Numbered from the stretch's first letter, positions 8,445 to 17,609 are shown. The stretch: DNA of 64,000 nucleotides from QYOJ01 sp964449285 (GCA_964449285.1 CAYUZX010000010.1:1-64000); one strand, 5' to 3'. The notes: generated by a model not told the origin, from the letters alone. Numbers and translations are program-made.

Positions 8445-9680
8445 ATGAAAATCATATTCCTTTCCATCTACTTTTTCTTTTTTACATTTTGTGTTTCTGC
8501 AGGACACATGGGAACCGGGAAGATAGAACGAAAGGCGAAGAAGATTCATGAACAGATCCTCACGATTGATTCGCATAACGATACCCCGTTGCGGATGATC
8601 CGTCCGGGATTCGACTGGGGTGAACGCCATAATCCCTACACGGATCGTTCCCGTGTTGATCTTATACGGATGGAGGAGGGGGGACTTGATGGGGCCTTCT
8701 TTGCACTCTTCATTGGTCAGGGGCCTCGTACACCGGTGGGCAATGAAGAGGCAAAACAACGTGTGCTGATGGTGTTCGACACTCTCCTGAATGCCATCAA
8801 CCACAACTCCGATAAAATAGGTCTGGCTTTAACTCCGGATGACGCCTATCGCCTGGAGAAGCAAAGGAAGCGGATAGCTTTCATAGGGGTGGAGAACGGA
8901 TACCCTGTAGGACGTGATATCGAAATGGTTCAGACACTTTACGATCGGGGAGCTCGCTATATCACACTCGTTCATACCCGTAATAATGATATCTGTGATT
9001 CCTCCACCGACACGCTCGCTTTTAGTGGCTTGAGCGATTTCGGCAACGAGGTGGTTGCCGAGATGAACCGGCTGGGCATGATGATCGATGTGTCGCATGC
9101 TTCTGATTCCTCCTTTTACGATATTCTACGGAAAACCCGATCTCCGGTCCTGGCCTCCCACTCCTGTTCACGGGCGCTGTGTGACAATCCCCGCAATCTG
9201 GATGATGCCATGCTCCTTGCCCTGGCGGCGAACAATGGAGTTATTCAGATGTGTATTCTGAGCGACTATGTTAAAACCCCGACTCCCAATCCTGAGCGCG
9301 ACTCAGCCAGGGCTGCCGTGAGGGAGAAGTTCCGAAACTTTGACAACCTCACCGATGAAGAGATGAAGCAGGCGCATAAGGAGTGGTATGCCATTGAAGA
9401 TCAGTACCCAAGAGAGCTGGCAACCGTTAGTGATGTTGTAGATCATATTGATCACATCATTGATGTGGCCGGAATCGACCATGTAGGTATCGGAACCGAT
9501 TTTGATGGTGGGGGAGGCGTTACCGGATGTTATGATGTATCTGAGATGGGAAATATTACGCTGGAGCTGGTTACAAGGGGTTACACCAAAAAGGATATCC
9601 GGAAAATATGGGGTGGCAACTTGATGCGGGTGATGAACGAAAATATCAGGATCGCAAAGAAGATCGCTCAAAACAGATGA
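8445..9680 (+). CDS. Membrane dipeptidase (peptidase family M19)
   Basis: 411 residues with an N-terminal signal sequence (about 1-20, phenylalanine-rich), so exported. It is a zinc metallopeptidase of the renal dipeptidase fold. The metal ligands are present: DSHND (H44, D46), E150 in GVENG, H218 in DVSHAS and H239 in ASHS, with GTDFDG near the C-terminus. Family members cleave dipeptides, often with broad or D-residue specificity at one side. The substrate here is not known. It follows pdxJ by 34 nt and precedes the PrsW-like gene by 4 nt. Confidence 0.92.
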   Translation: MKIIFLSIYFFFFTFCVSAGHMGTGKIERKAKKIHEQILTIDSHNDTPLRMIRPGFDWGERHNPYTDRSRVDLIRMEEGGLDGAFFALFIGQGPRTPVGNEEAKQRVLMVFDTLLNAINHNSDKIGLALTPDDAYRLEKQRKRIAFIGVENGYPVGRDIEMVQTLYDRGARYITLVHTRNNDICDSSTDTLAFSGLSDFGNEVVAEMNRLGMMIDVSHASDSSFYDILRKTRSPVLASHSCSRALCDNPRNLDDAMLLALAANNGVIQMCILSDYVKTPTPNPERDSARAAVREKFRNFDNLTDEEMKQAHKEWYAIEDQYPRELATVSDVVDHIDHIIDVAGIDHVGIGTDFDGGGGVTGCYDVSEMGNITLELVTRGYTKKDIRKIWGGNLMRVMNENIRIAKKIAQNR

Positions 9681-9684
9681 CAGG

Positions 9685-10686
9685 ATGAAGATTATCATCA
9701 GCCTTGTACCGGTTTTCCTGTTTCTTGGGTTGCTGCTCTTCTTCGACAGCTTCCGCCTGGTAAACCGCTGGGTGTTGATCATTTGTTTGGTTTGGGGGGG
9801 CGTTGCGGCTTCACTGAGTCTGGTAGGAAACACCTTGCTTTCGAATATTTTCCATCTCCCTTTTGATACACTCTCACGCTACGTAGCACCTTTTACTGAG
9901 GAGATCCTGAAGATGATCATCCTTATCCTGCTGATATCCCGCCATCGAATCGGATTCGCCATAGATGCTGCCATTTACGGTTTTGCCGTGGGTTCGGGCT
10001 TTGCTTTCACCGAAAACCTGATCTACCTTATACAACTTGGCCCTGAACAAACGAACCTCTGGATTTGGATTGCCCGTGGTGTTGGTACAGCTGTAATGCA
10101 TGGGGGATCCACTGCCATTGCGGGTGTCATCCTGATCAACAGGCTGACAGACTCCCGGAAGCTCATTCAGCCATTCCTCCTGGCTGTAGTGGTTGCCTAT
10201 TTTATCCATGCGCTCTACAACGCTTTTTTGATCTCCCCACTCCAGTCGGCATTGGTCGTAATCATCCTTGTCCCGGTGATGCTGGTGGTCGTCTTCAGGC
10301 TTGGTGAACATAACCTCAAAAAATGGCTGGATATTGGGATGGATGCAGAAGTGAGCCTTCTGCTGATGATCAACCGCGGCAAATTCTCTCAAACCCGTGC
10401 TGGCGCATATTTGCTATCTGTAAAAGATCATTTTCCGAAAGAGATAGTCCTGGACATATATTGTTTCATGACTCTCTACCTGGAGCTCTCTGTCAAAGCA
10501 AAAAGTTTGTTACTGCTAAAAGAAAATGACCTGCCACTTCCAATGGACCCCAACATCATGGATAAACTGCATGAACTGGATCAACTGCGGAAACGGATTG
10601 GAAAATCGGGAATCTTTGCACTCCGCCCCATTCTCCGAATGAATCGTGGCGATATCTGGGCTCTATCAATTCTTAACCCGGATTGA
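9685..10686 (+). CDS. PrsW-family intramembrane protease
   Basis: 333 residues with about eight predicted membrane helices in the first 210. The family motifs are seen: EEILK at 72-76, FAFTEN at 106-111 and a membrane His in MHGGSTAIAG. In Bacillus, PrsW starts the regulated cleavage of an anti-sigma factor. No sigma/anti-sigma pair lies next to it here, so its target is open. The C-terminal 120 residues form an extra soluble region of unknown role. It starts 4 nt after the dipeptidase. Confidence 0.85.
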   Translation: MKIIISLVPVFLFLGLLLFFDSFRLVNRWVLIICLVWGGVAASLSLVGNTLLSNIFHLPFDTLSRYVAPFTEEILKMIILILLISRHRIGFAIDAAIYGFAVGSGFAFTENLIYLIQLGPEQTNLWIWIARGVGTAVMHGGSTAIAGVILINRLTDSRKLIQPFLLAVVVAYFIHALYNAFLISPLQSALVVIILVPVMLVVVFRLGEHNLKKWLDIGMDAEVSLLLMINRGKFSQTRAGAYLLSVKDHFPKEIVLDIYCFMTLYLELSVKAKSLLLLKENDLPLPMDPNIMDKLHELDQLRKRIGKSGIFALRPILRMNRGDIWALSILNPD

Positions 10687-10728
10687 AATTTTTCATTACC
10701 TTTATCTCTTGTAAAGCCGCGATAATTT

Positions 10729-10756
10729 GTACAGCCGCGATTAATCGCGGCTGTAC
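10729..10756. repeat. Perfect 28-bp palindrome
   Basis: GTACAGCCGCGATT followed by its exact complement, with no loop. An incomplete copy of one arm (GTAAAGCCGCGATA) lies just upstream at 10711. Unrelated in sequence to the GTAGAGACG palindrome but of the same length and layout. Confidence 0.75.
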
Positions 10757-10772
10757 ATTTAAAATATAAAAA

Positions 10773-11339
10773 ATGGAACATTCAAATAAACAGGAGGGCT
10801 CCTTCTACCAACCATCGGCCCACATCTCGCAGCGAAGCTGGGTTCGCTATAGCTTCTTTTTCCTGGCAGGTATCATAGCCGGGATGTTGTTGGTAAAGGT
10901 TATTGACAACCGCAATGAAGACCACGTAGTCTCTGATGAAGATGTGCGGGGTACCGTCTACAACTCCAGCTCGTTTGACAAGATGAAATCTGCGGATGTC
11001 ATCTATGCCGATAATCCGGCATTCAAAACAGCCATTGACGTGAGATACTCAACACAGGTTATTGAAGCTCGTCTCGACATCTCCTCCCTCTATCCGATTA
11101 AGGTTGCAGTTGAGTTTGGTAATAACAATTTCCGGGTTTTAAATGTGCAGAATCTTACCGTAAACGACCAGTCGACCGTACTCTCCAGTTCTAATTTTAT
11201 TCAGATCGATAATGTTGGGGAGAATAAGTACATCATTCAGTTGCTCAACATGAACAGCTTACCACATCAGATTTCGTTCAAATTTTACCAGAACGACATG
11301 GTAATCTATTCCAATGCTGTCACAGTTAACAAAGAGTAA
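10773..11339 (+). CDS. Single-pass membrane protein of unknown function
   Basis: 188 residues. One membrane helix (about 25-43) after a short cytoplasmic tail, then a roughly 145-residue outside domain that looks beta-rich (alternating YIIQLLN, ISFKFYQ and MVIYSNAVTV strands). No family is recognised. It ends 16 nt before a tiny membrane protein, so the two may be one unit. A perfect palindrome lies directly upstream. Confidence 0.7.
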   Translation: MEHSNKQEGSFYQPSAHISQRSWVRYSFFFLAGIIAGMLLVKVIDNRNEDHVVSDEDVRGTVYNSSSFDKMKSADVIYADNPAFKTAIDVRYSTQVIEARLDISSLYPIKVAVEFGNNNFRVLNVQNLTVNDQSTVLSSSNFIQIDNVGENKYIIQLLNMNSLPHQISFKFYQNDMVIYSNAVTVNKE

Positions 11340-11355
11340 AATCTAACCACCCTTT

Positions 11356-11469
11356 ATGAAACGCAAACATAAAATACTGATGGCTATAGCAGCAGTGATC
11401 TTAGCCATCGTTTTTATCCTCTTTTTCATCAGTCCCGATACTGTAAGCATGTTTACAGGAGGAGAGTGA
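11356..11469 (+). CDS. 37-residue single-helix membrane protein
   Basis: Translation starts MKRKHKILMAIAAV and ends MFTGGE. A basic N-terminus precedes one long hydrophobic segment (about 8-26), the pattern of a small inner-membrane protein. It sits right after the previous unknown membrane protein. Assigned by composition and position only; no family recognised. Confidence 0.45.
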   Translation: MKRKHKILMAIAAVILAIVFILFFISPDTVSMFTGGE

Positions 11470-11474
11470 GGAAC

Positions 11475-11530
11475 AATGACATGAATGAGCAAGAATGAAG
11501 AATGACAAGAATGGCAAATGACAGGAACAC
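11475..11530. repeat. Word-like low-complexity repeat
   Basis: Repeated short words such as AATGACA, GAATGA and AAGAATG. The same words in reverse complement fill part of 58971-59002. Confidence 0.55.
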
Positions 11531-11536
11531 ATAAGA

Positions 11537-12484
11537 ATGAGCCGTAAGGATGAATTTGCAGGGGCATTGTTTAAGAAAGATCTGGATCTTATCAGGGCGG
11601 TGCCAAAGGCGGATCTCCATAATCATGTATTGCTCGGGATGAAACTTGTCCAGTTATCCCGGCTCTCAGGTCGGGTTGTTAAGCCCTTTTTTTACAGGGG
11701 CCGGGGGATCCAGGATATAAACAACTGGATCAGAGAACAATATATTCCGGTAATCACAACTCCCGGAATCTTTTCGTTATTGGTTAGAGCGAGTTTCCAA
11801 CAGGCGGTTAACGATGGTGTTACCGTGCTGGAGGCAAGCATTGATGTTGGGTTCGGACATCAATACGGGATCCAGCCTGAAGAGGTTGTAGATACCCTGC
11901 GTCTGGCTCATCAGGAGGTGGCCCCACATATAAACTTCCGGCCATGTCTTGGATTTGCCCGCAATATGCAGGTGAGGCAACTGCTTCGCTTTTTTGAACC
12001 CTACCTCAACCTGGACTATTTCGCTGCCATTGATCTCTACGACGATGAAAAGAGTCAGCCGATTCAGAACTTCAGGGAGATCTATCGATTTGCCCGGCAG
12101 ATGGGACTTCGCTGCACTGCTCATGCCGGAGAATTTGGGACAGCTGAAGAGGTAAGGGAGGCTGTTGAGGTTTTGAACCTGGATGCCGTGCAACATGGCA
12201 TCGCTGCGGCCAACTCAACAGAGGTCATGAATTGGCTGGCCGAACGGTCAACCCCACTGAATATTTCCCCCACAAGCAACCTGGTATTACAACGGGTGCA
12301 GTCCTATGCCGCCCATCCAATCCGGATCCTCTACGACCACGGAGTCAAAGTGACCATCAACACCGATGATGTGACACTATTTGATCAGGGCGTGTCGGAA
12401 GAATTTCTGAACTTGTTTCAGGCAGGGGTTTTTTCGGCAGAGGAGTTGGAGGAGATAAGGGGGATTGCACTGGAGTGCACATAA
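11537..12484 (+). CDS. Adenosine deaminase-like metal-dependent deaminase
   Basis: 315 residues. All key residues of the adenosine deaminase family are present: KADLHNH (H28, H30), HAGE (H195, E198), QHG (H219), SPTSNL and the NTDD pair (D276, D277). It would hydrolyse an aminopurine nucleoside or related compound with zinc. The C-terminus stops at LEEIRGIALECT, somewhat before the usual last helix, and is followed at once by a word-like repeat, so the end may have been cut short by repeat insertion. Exact substrate not determined. Confidence 0.85.
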   Translation: MSRKDEFAGALFKKDLDLIRAVPKADLHNHVLLGMKLVQLSRLSGRVVKPFFYRGRGIQDINNWIREQYIPVITTPGIFSLLVRASFQQAVNDGVTVLEASIDVGFGHQYGIQPEEVVDTLRLAHQEVAPHINFRPCLGFARNMQVRQLLRFFEPYLNLDYFAAIDLYDDEKSQPIQNFREIYRFARQMGLRCTAHAGEFGTAEEVREAVEVLNLDAVQHGIAAANSTEVMNWLAERSTPLNISPTSNLVLQRVQSYAAHPIRILYDHGVKVTINTDDVTLFDQGVSEEFLNLFQAGVFSAEELEEIRGIALECT

Positions 12485-12485
12485 A

Positions 12486-12540
12486 TTGCCATGACCCCAT
12501 AACTTCATGACTTCATGAACCTATGACTCCATGATTCTAT
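12486..12540. repeat. Word-like low-complexity repeat
   Basis: Words CATGAC, TTCATGA and CTCCATGA recur several times between the convergent deaminase and ABC genes, overlapping the last codons of the latter. The related string TGGAGTCATGAGG occurs near 28.99 kb. Confidence 0.5.
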
Positions 12541-15500
12541 CCCCTCCATTAACTTCCTCAGCGTATCATGTAACAACATCAGATACAGCACGACTGTCAT
12601 CAGCCAGATCACGCCAAAGTTAAACCAGAGGGTGTCGATGTGAAGGCCGAAGAGGTTTTTATAGGGGGCGTAGAAATGGGCACGTCCGATCCGGGATTGG
12701 GGATCCATAAAGATCGGATCTTTCTTGCGGATTAGCTTCCCTTTCGCTTCAATGATTTTGGCAACTGAATTCTGGTTCAGGGCAAAATCGGCGAGACTCT
12801 GGTTGTAGAATTCCTTTCGCATCTTGTAGAGAGCTTCCTGGCCGATGTCGCTAACCAGATTCTCGTAAAAGGCATCCCGGCGTGAGGTCACAGAAGAGAG
12901 TCGCGAAGAAAAATAACGGCTGAGGGAATCGAGGTATTGCGACGTGCTAAGTTTAGCCTCGTCAGTGAACCGTTCCGGGGAGAGATCTCCTAATCCGCTA
13001 TAAGTTTTGAAGCCGGCTTCCTGACTCAGACGGCCAATCTCATAGGTCATGATATCGAAGTAGTTTTTCGTTTTTTTGGTTTCCAGATCCAGTTTTAGGT
13101 TCCTCTGGCACGCATCCAGTTCGGCCTGCAGGGTGGGGATCTCATAAGCAGAGATATAGGAGTAGTGACTCATCTCCTTTTCGTAAGGATAAAAGATTCG
13201 TTCGTACTTGTTGTTCTTGAATTGATGGACAGCCAGTGCTTCATATGACCACCGTGATGTCATCATATCTCCCACAAAGGGCACATATATCCGTGAAGAG
13301 ATCGCGGGGTTGAGGTTATCGAAAGGAACGATGGTGCCACTCAGAAGCAACTGAGGGACAAGGATAAAAGGAATCAGGATGTAGATGGCTACCACTGATT
13401 TCATCCCCGATGAGATGTTCAACCCTACCATGTTAGCAAAGCAGGAGGTGGCGAAAAGGATCAGGAAATAACTCCAGAGCATTCCACGAATATCCAGAAT
13501 CAGGTTTCCCACCACCGCAAATGAAAAAGCCTGAATGGCTGAAAGGGCAAAGAGCAGGGCGATCTTGGAGTTGAGGTAGCTCCAGCGGCTGAGGTGCAGG
13601 AAGGCTTCCCGTTTCAGGATCTTCTGGTCGTGGATGATCTCTTCGGCGCTGACCATCATGCCGAAGAAGAGGGATACGACAATACTCATAAAGAGGTAAG
13701 CCACCAGGTTGCTGTTTGTCCCGAAGATGTAAGTCTCTCCTGGATAGTAGCGGGTGAGGAAGGCCAGAATTGCTGCAAGGACTGGAGCCTCCAGCAGGTT
13801 GATCAGGAGATACTGGGTGTTGGTGATTTTCGAGAGCAGGTTTCGGGTCCCGAAAATGCGGAACTGTTTGAAGATGGTTGGAACTTTGAAATGGTGTTTT
13901 GGAAGATCATGTTTCCGGGTCTGTACCTTCAGCCCAGGCTGGATATTTTTAAGAAAATGGTCGTACCAGTCGTGCGGGGTGGTTTTGCGGTTGGCACTCA
14001 ACTTGCCGTATTCATTGATAACTTTGGCTTCTGTGATTTGCAGGATCTGCTCTGGATTCACATAGCCGCAGTTAAAACACTCGCTCTCATTGGGGTTTAC
14101 ATGGCTGCTCAGCGTCTTGAAATATTTCAGGGCATCGATTGGGTTACCGAAATAGATGGGGAAGCCTCCTTTGTCGAGGATTAACAGTTTGTCGAACAGC
14201 TTAAAAATATCAGAAGAGGGCTGATGAATATTGACCACAACCAGGCGCCCTTTCAGGGTTTGTTCCTTCAGCAGAAGCATCACCATTTCGGAGTCCATTG
14301 ATGAGAGTCCGGATGTAGGCTCATCTGCAAAGAGCACCGAAGGCTCCCGGATCAGTTCCAGAGCGATATTGAGTCGTTTGCGTTGCCCTCCGGAGATGAA
14401 TTTATTGAGTGGATCCCCAACCTTTAAGTGCCGGATTCCGGCCAGGCCGATATCGGAAAGGATCTTCATCACCGCCCGAAGAAGTTGTTTTTTTGAAAAT
14501 CCACCGAAGCAGAGTTTCGCGTTGTAGTAGAGGTTCTGGAACACCGTGAGTTCCTCAATCAGCAAATCATCCTGGGGGACGAAACCGATAATCCCCCTTA
14601 GTTCCTCGCGGTCGATATGAAGGTCGTGTCCATTGATCAGGATCCGTCCCTTTGTGAGTGGGAGATTCCCGTTCAATAGGTTCAGCAAGGTTGATTTCCC
14701 AACGCCACTGCCTCCCATTACCCCGATTAGCTCTCCGGAGCCGGCAGTGAAGCTGAAGGGATGAATCCCGTTGGCACTGTTTTTGAAGCAGAACTCAATC
14801 TCTTGTCCGGTATATTCGATGGCGATCGTCTCCCTGGTATGAAGAAACCGTGCTGCCACGTCAGTGTAATAGACAGGGCTGATTTTCAAGCTGGTGAGAA
14901 TAGATCCATGATTCAGGATCACCGCTCTGAAGGGGACCAGGTTGTTCCCGTTAAGGTTGATCTCATCTTTTCCGGTATACCTGCAAATAAAGGAGTGGAT
15001 TTGAGGCAGGTAGAGAATGAGAATCTGCCCGTCGAGGTTTTCGCGGAGCATGTGTTTCTGGCCTTCGGCATGGTTGACAGCATCGATAAGCAAGAGATTT
15101 TGCCTGTCGAGACCGGAGCTATCGGGGTCGAGGATAAAATTACAGCTGTTACAGAATAGGGGTTCGGGAAGGTTAAACGTCTCTCCGATGATTTTGAGGT
15201 ATCTCTCTTCCTCTACCGAAATTGAGATAGAGCCTTTTACCCTTCTTCCATGCTCATCTTCAAGGAACTCCAGAAACTTGATAAACACAATCACCTTATC
15301 CTTCAGCTGAAGCCCTTTATTCACCCGCTGGCAGATCTCCGAAATTTTCCCTGCCGTATCAGGCACCTCGCCACCTTCTTCGAATGGCTGATGAAAGAAG
15401 AGAAGCTCGTCAAAGAGTTTTAGGTACTCATCCAGCTCCTGGCTGCTCAAATGTGATTTGAGGAATGAGGAGATGATTGTTCGTGTGCTCTCACGGTTTG

Positions 15501-15576
15501 CCTGATGCCCTGATGCAGCTACAATAGCAAAGAGCTGGACAAGGGCCATTAAGATTGGTTCTGACATATCGGGCAA
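12505..15576 (-). CDS. Large ABC transporter, White (ABCG)-type ATPase-permease fusion with TerB-like N-terminus
   Basis: 1023 residues. The first 115 residues are helical and resemble a TerB-like domain. A short Cys pair (CNSC, 142-145) and a beta-rich region follow. The ABC ATPase has Walker A GGSGVGKST (288-296), signature ISGGQ (394-398) and Walker B VLFADEP (414-420). The C-terminal half is an ABC-2 type permease (about 590-1010) with a long hydrophilic insert (about 770-940) between membrane helices. The ATPase-first, permease-last order is that of ABCG half-transporters, which export lipids or drugs. The cargo is unknown. Confidence 0.85.
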   Translation of the reverse strand: MPDMSEPILMALVQLFAIVAASGHQANRESTRTIISSFLKSHLSSQELDEYLKLFDELLFFHQPFEEGGEVPDTAGKISEICQRVNKGLQLKDKVIVFIKFLEFLEDEHGRRVKGSISISVEEERYLKIIGETFNLPEPLFCNSCNFILDPDSSGLDRQNLLLIDAVNHAEGQKHMLRENLDGQILILYLPQIHSFICRYTGKDEINLNGNNLVPFRAVILNHGSILTSLKISPVYYTDVAARFLHTRETIAIEYTGQEIEFCFKNSANGIHPFSFTAGSGELIGVMGGSGVGKSTLLNLLNGNLPLTKGRILINGHDLHIDREELRGIIGFVPQDDLLIEELTVFQNLYYNAKLCFGGFSKKQLLRAVMKILSDIGLAGIRHLKVGDPLNKFISGGQRKRLNIALELIREPSVLFADEPTSGLSSMDSEMVMLLLKEQTLKGRLVVVNIHQPSSDIFKLFDKLLILDKGGFPIYFGNPIDALKYFKTLSSHVNPNESECFNCGYVNPEQILQITEAKVINEYGKLSANRKTTPHDWYDHFLKNIQPGLKVQTRKHDLPKHHFKVPTIFKQFRIFGTRNLLSKITNTQYLLINLLEAPVLAAILAFLTRYYPGETYIFGTNSNLVAYLFMSIVVSLFFGMMVSAEEIIHDQKILKREAFLHLSRWSYLNSKIALLFALSAIQAFSFAVVGNLILDIRGMLWSYFLILFATSCFANMVGLNISSGMKSVVAIYILIPFILVPQLLLSGTIVPFDNLNPAISSRIYVPFVGDMMTSRWSYEALAVHQFKNNKYERIFYPYEKEMSHYSYISAYEIPTLQAELDACQRNLKLDLETKKTKNYFDIMTYEIGRLSQEAGFKTYSGLGDLSPERFTDEAKLSTSQYLDSLSRYFSSRLSSVTSRRDAFYENLVSDIGQEALYKMRKEFYNQSLADFALNQNSVAKIIEAKGKLIRKKDPIFMDPQSRIGRAHFYAPYKNLFGLHIDTLWFNFGVIWLMTVVLYLMLLHDTLRKLMEGIESWSHRFMKS

Positions 15577-15580
15577 ATCC

Positions 15581-15626
15581 GTAGAGACGGGGCATGCCCC
15601 GTCTCTACGGCATGCCCCGTCTCTAC
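15581..15626. repeat. GTAGAGACG palindrome, one and a half copies
   Basis: A 28-bp perfect palindrome (arm GTAGAGACGGGGCA) at 15581-15608, followed directly by a repeat of its second half at 15609-15626. It belongs to the same family as the palindrome inside der. It lies between the lipoprotein and the ABC gene. Confidence 0.85.
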
Positions 15627-15630
15627 AAGG

Positions 15631-16476
15631 TTATTGGATCAATGCATTTCGTACACCGCCGATCACATCGTTGATGCTGCCAGCTTTCTGAGGATCCAAT
15701 TTTTTATCCGGTTCCAGCCCAAAATCAGTGAAGGCAGGTTTCATCCTGAGCATCTCATCGTAAATGGATTTCATCGCTACATCGCTCTGGTAAAGATCCA
15801 GGATGTTCATCAGTTGATTATAATTATTCAGCTGATTGTATATGATGGTAGTGATATCCTTATTGTTTTCTGCTACTATATTGAGCGAGCTGGCAAGGTA
15901 GAGTCCCTCAACAAACGCTCCCGTGGCAATGTAGACAGCAACCTGGTTGCGGTTGTTCTTTGAGAGAAAATCGTTGGTAGCCAAAAATATGCCTGAAACC
16001 ATGTTGACCAGCGAATCTTTGTTGTTATCAAACGATTTCACCTTTTCTACGAGGTTGGGATGGTAGATTCCGGCAATACCAAGTTCGTCAGCAAGTTTAC
16101 TTGTACAACCCAGGAACTGGTTGGTATTATCAATATGGTTATAGGTTGCTGAGTACGCCAGGTCGGCACTGTAAATGCCCAGGTTAATGGCTTTGCTCTT
16201 CTCGGTCATGTATTTCCCGACATTATCCACAGGATTTGTGATGTCAAAGATGTATCCGGCTTTTGCCTGCTCAAGGAGCATCGTGACCTCGAAAGGTGTC
16301 GGCATATTGTAAAGCAGGTTGATCGCTTCAGGGCTGAGTGATAACTCCTTACTGATAGAATCAGCTGCTTCTTCGTTTGCCTTCTGGTTTCCGGCGCCAC
16401 CACATCCTGCCAGAAGGAATATGGAAACGGCCATCGCAGTTGCAAGGCTCAGTGATAAATTACGCTTCGTGTTCAT
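15631..16476 (-). CDS. Lipoprotein of unknown function
   Basis: 281 residues. Signal peptide with lipobox LLAGC (acylated Cys 25). The mature part is mainly helical, with no cysteines after about residue 130 and no recognised domain. Similar-looking lipoproteins without assigned function are common in Bacteroidota. It lies upstream of the large ABC transporter on the same strand, with only the palindromic repeat between, so the two may be functionally linked. Confidence 0.75.
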   Translation of the reverse strand: MNTKRNLSLSLATAMAVSIFLLAGCGGAGNQKANEEAADSISKELSLSPEAINLLYNMPTPFEVTMLLEQAKAGYIFDITNPVDNVGKYMTEKSKAINLGIYSADLAYSATYNHIDNTNQFLGCTSKLADELGIAGIYHPNLVEKVKSFDNNKDSLVNMVSGIFLATNDFLSKNNRNQVAVYIATGAFVEGLYLASSLNIVAENNKDITTIIYNQLNNYNQLMNILDLYQSDVAMKSIYDEMLRMKPAFTDFGLEPDKKLDPQKAGSINDVIGGVRNALIQ

Positions 16477-16563
16477 AATCTGGTATAATGAATTAATAGA
16501 TTGGTTTCTGCCATGCGAAAGTACAGGAATTTTTCAAAATAGGGAAATTTTTTATCCCCCTTT

Positions 16564-17511
16564 TCAATGTCTGATCAACACTTTAATGCTTTCAGGTTTT
16601 GCTGCCAGTTTGAATGCTTCTATCATTTCGTTGAAGGGAAAGACCTTGGTAATCATAGGTTCTACATCAATGAGCTTCTGGCTGAGAAGACTGAGAGCAG
16701 GTTCAAAAACCCCGCAACGGCTTCCTATGATGTTAAGTTCGTGCATTACGATCTGGTTGAGGTCAACTTTGGCAGGGTCTGCCACCGTTGTTTTTAGGAT
16801 CAGTTTCCCCCGGGGGCGTAAGTGGCTTAGGGCAGCGCCTATTCCATCAGGGCTTCCGGTGCAGTCAACGCAGATCTCTGCCCGCTCATCCGACTGAAGC
16901 GTATCCAGGTTTTTTGCTGGGAGTCCCAGTCCCCGGGCAAACTCCACTTTATATGGATTAACATCGAAGAGGGTATACTCACAGCCCGATAACCGGAATA
17001 CCTGCGTGATCAGAAGACCCAGTTTGCCAGCTCCAAAGATGAAAACATTATCCGTTGGACTTATCTTAGTTTGTTCGAAGATCTCTAGAGCAGCTGCAAG
17101 CGGTTCGGTGAAAACAGCATTCGGTAATTCAACATTGGCTGGTATTATGTGGAGGTTTTTCTCAGGAAGCACTACATAATCGGCGAACGTTCCGGCATGT
17201 TCAAAAATGCCTAAGACCGATCGGTTTGTGCAGTGGCTTTTCCGTCCGGTCTGACACATGTAACAATGGCCGCAAGAGATATTGATCTCGCCCACGACAT
17301 CCTTGCCAAAAAATCGGCTCTTCTCAGAGATTACCTCCCCAACGAATTCATGACCCAGGATTCCTTTGAAGCCCATGTATCCCTGCAGGATCTCCAGGTC
17401 GGTATTGCAAATCGAGGAGTATCTTACCTTGATCAATGCCTCACCGTTTTTGAGGGGAGGATCAGGTACTTGCTGAATGGATAGTTTCCCATCGTAAACC
17501 AGTGCTCTCAT
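16564..17511 (-). CDS. Zinc-dependent medium-chain alcohol dehydrogenase
   Basis: 315 residues. Catalytic zinc ligands C35 and H54/E55, a full structural zinc lobe (C80, C83, C86, C94) and a Rossmann motif (FGAGKLG, about 158-164) for NAD(P) binding. The overall pattern resembles threonine/sorbitol dehydrogenase-like members. It is somewhat short for the family (usually about 340). It oxidises or reduces an alcohol/carbonyl pair; the substrate cannot be told from sequence. Divergent from the binding lipoprotein gene. Confidence 0.88.
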   Translation of the reverse strand: MRALVYDGKLSIQQVPDPPLKNGEALIKVRYSSICNTDLEILQGYMGFKGILGHEFVGEVISEKSRFFGKDVVGEINISCGHCYMCQTGRKSHCTNRSVLGIFEHAGTFADYVVLPEKNLHIIPANVELPNAVFTEPLAAALEIFEQTKISPTDNVFIFGAGKLGLLITQVFRLSGCEYTLFDVNPYKVEFARGLGLPAKNLDTLQSDERAEICVDCTGSPDGIGAALSHLRPRGKLILKTTVADPAKVDLNQIVMHELNIIGSRCGVFEPALSLLSQKLIDVEPMITKVFPFNEMIEAFKLAAKPESIKVLIRH

Positions 17512-17609
17512 GTGGATCGATATTTTTCACAAAAAAACAAATTTTTCTGAGGTTATCAGCGAATTTCGAAATAAATTTACAGCATCTTCTTCATTTTAGC
17601 AATTAATAT

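Noticed and set aside
8325..8804. Frame antisense to the pdxJ end and dipeptidase start
   Set aside because: Covers two well-supported genes on the plus strand and has no family features.
13594..14184. Open frame of 196 codons antisense to the ABC ATPase
   Set aside because: The minus strand there encodes part of the ATPase and the linker to the permease; the plus-strand translation has no recognisable fold.
17563..17579. ATTTCGAAAT dyad next to a TAAATTTA -7-like site before the binding lipoprotein
   Set aside because: The dyad is only 10 bp in A/T-rich DNA, and the -7 element deviates from consensus; too weak to call an operator.
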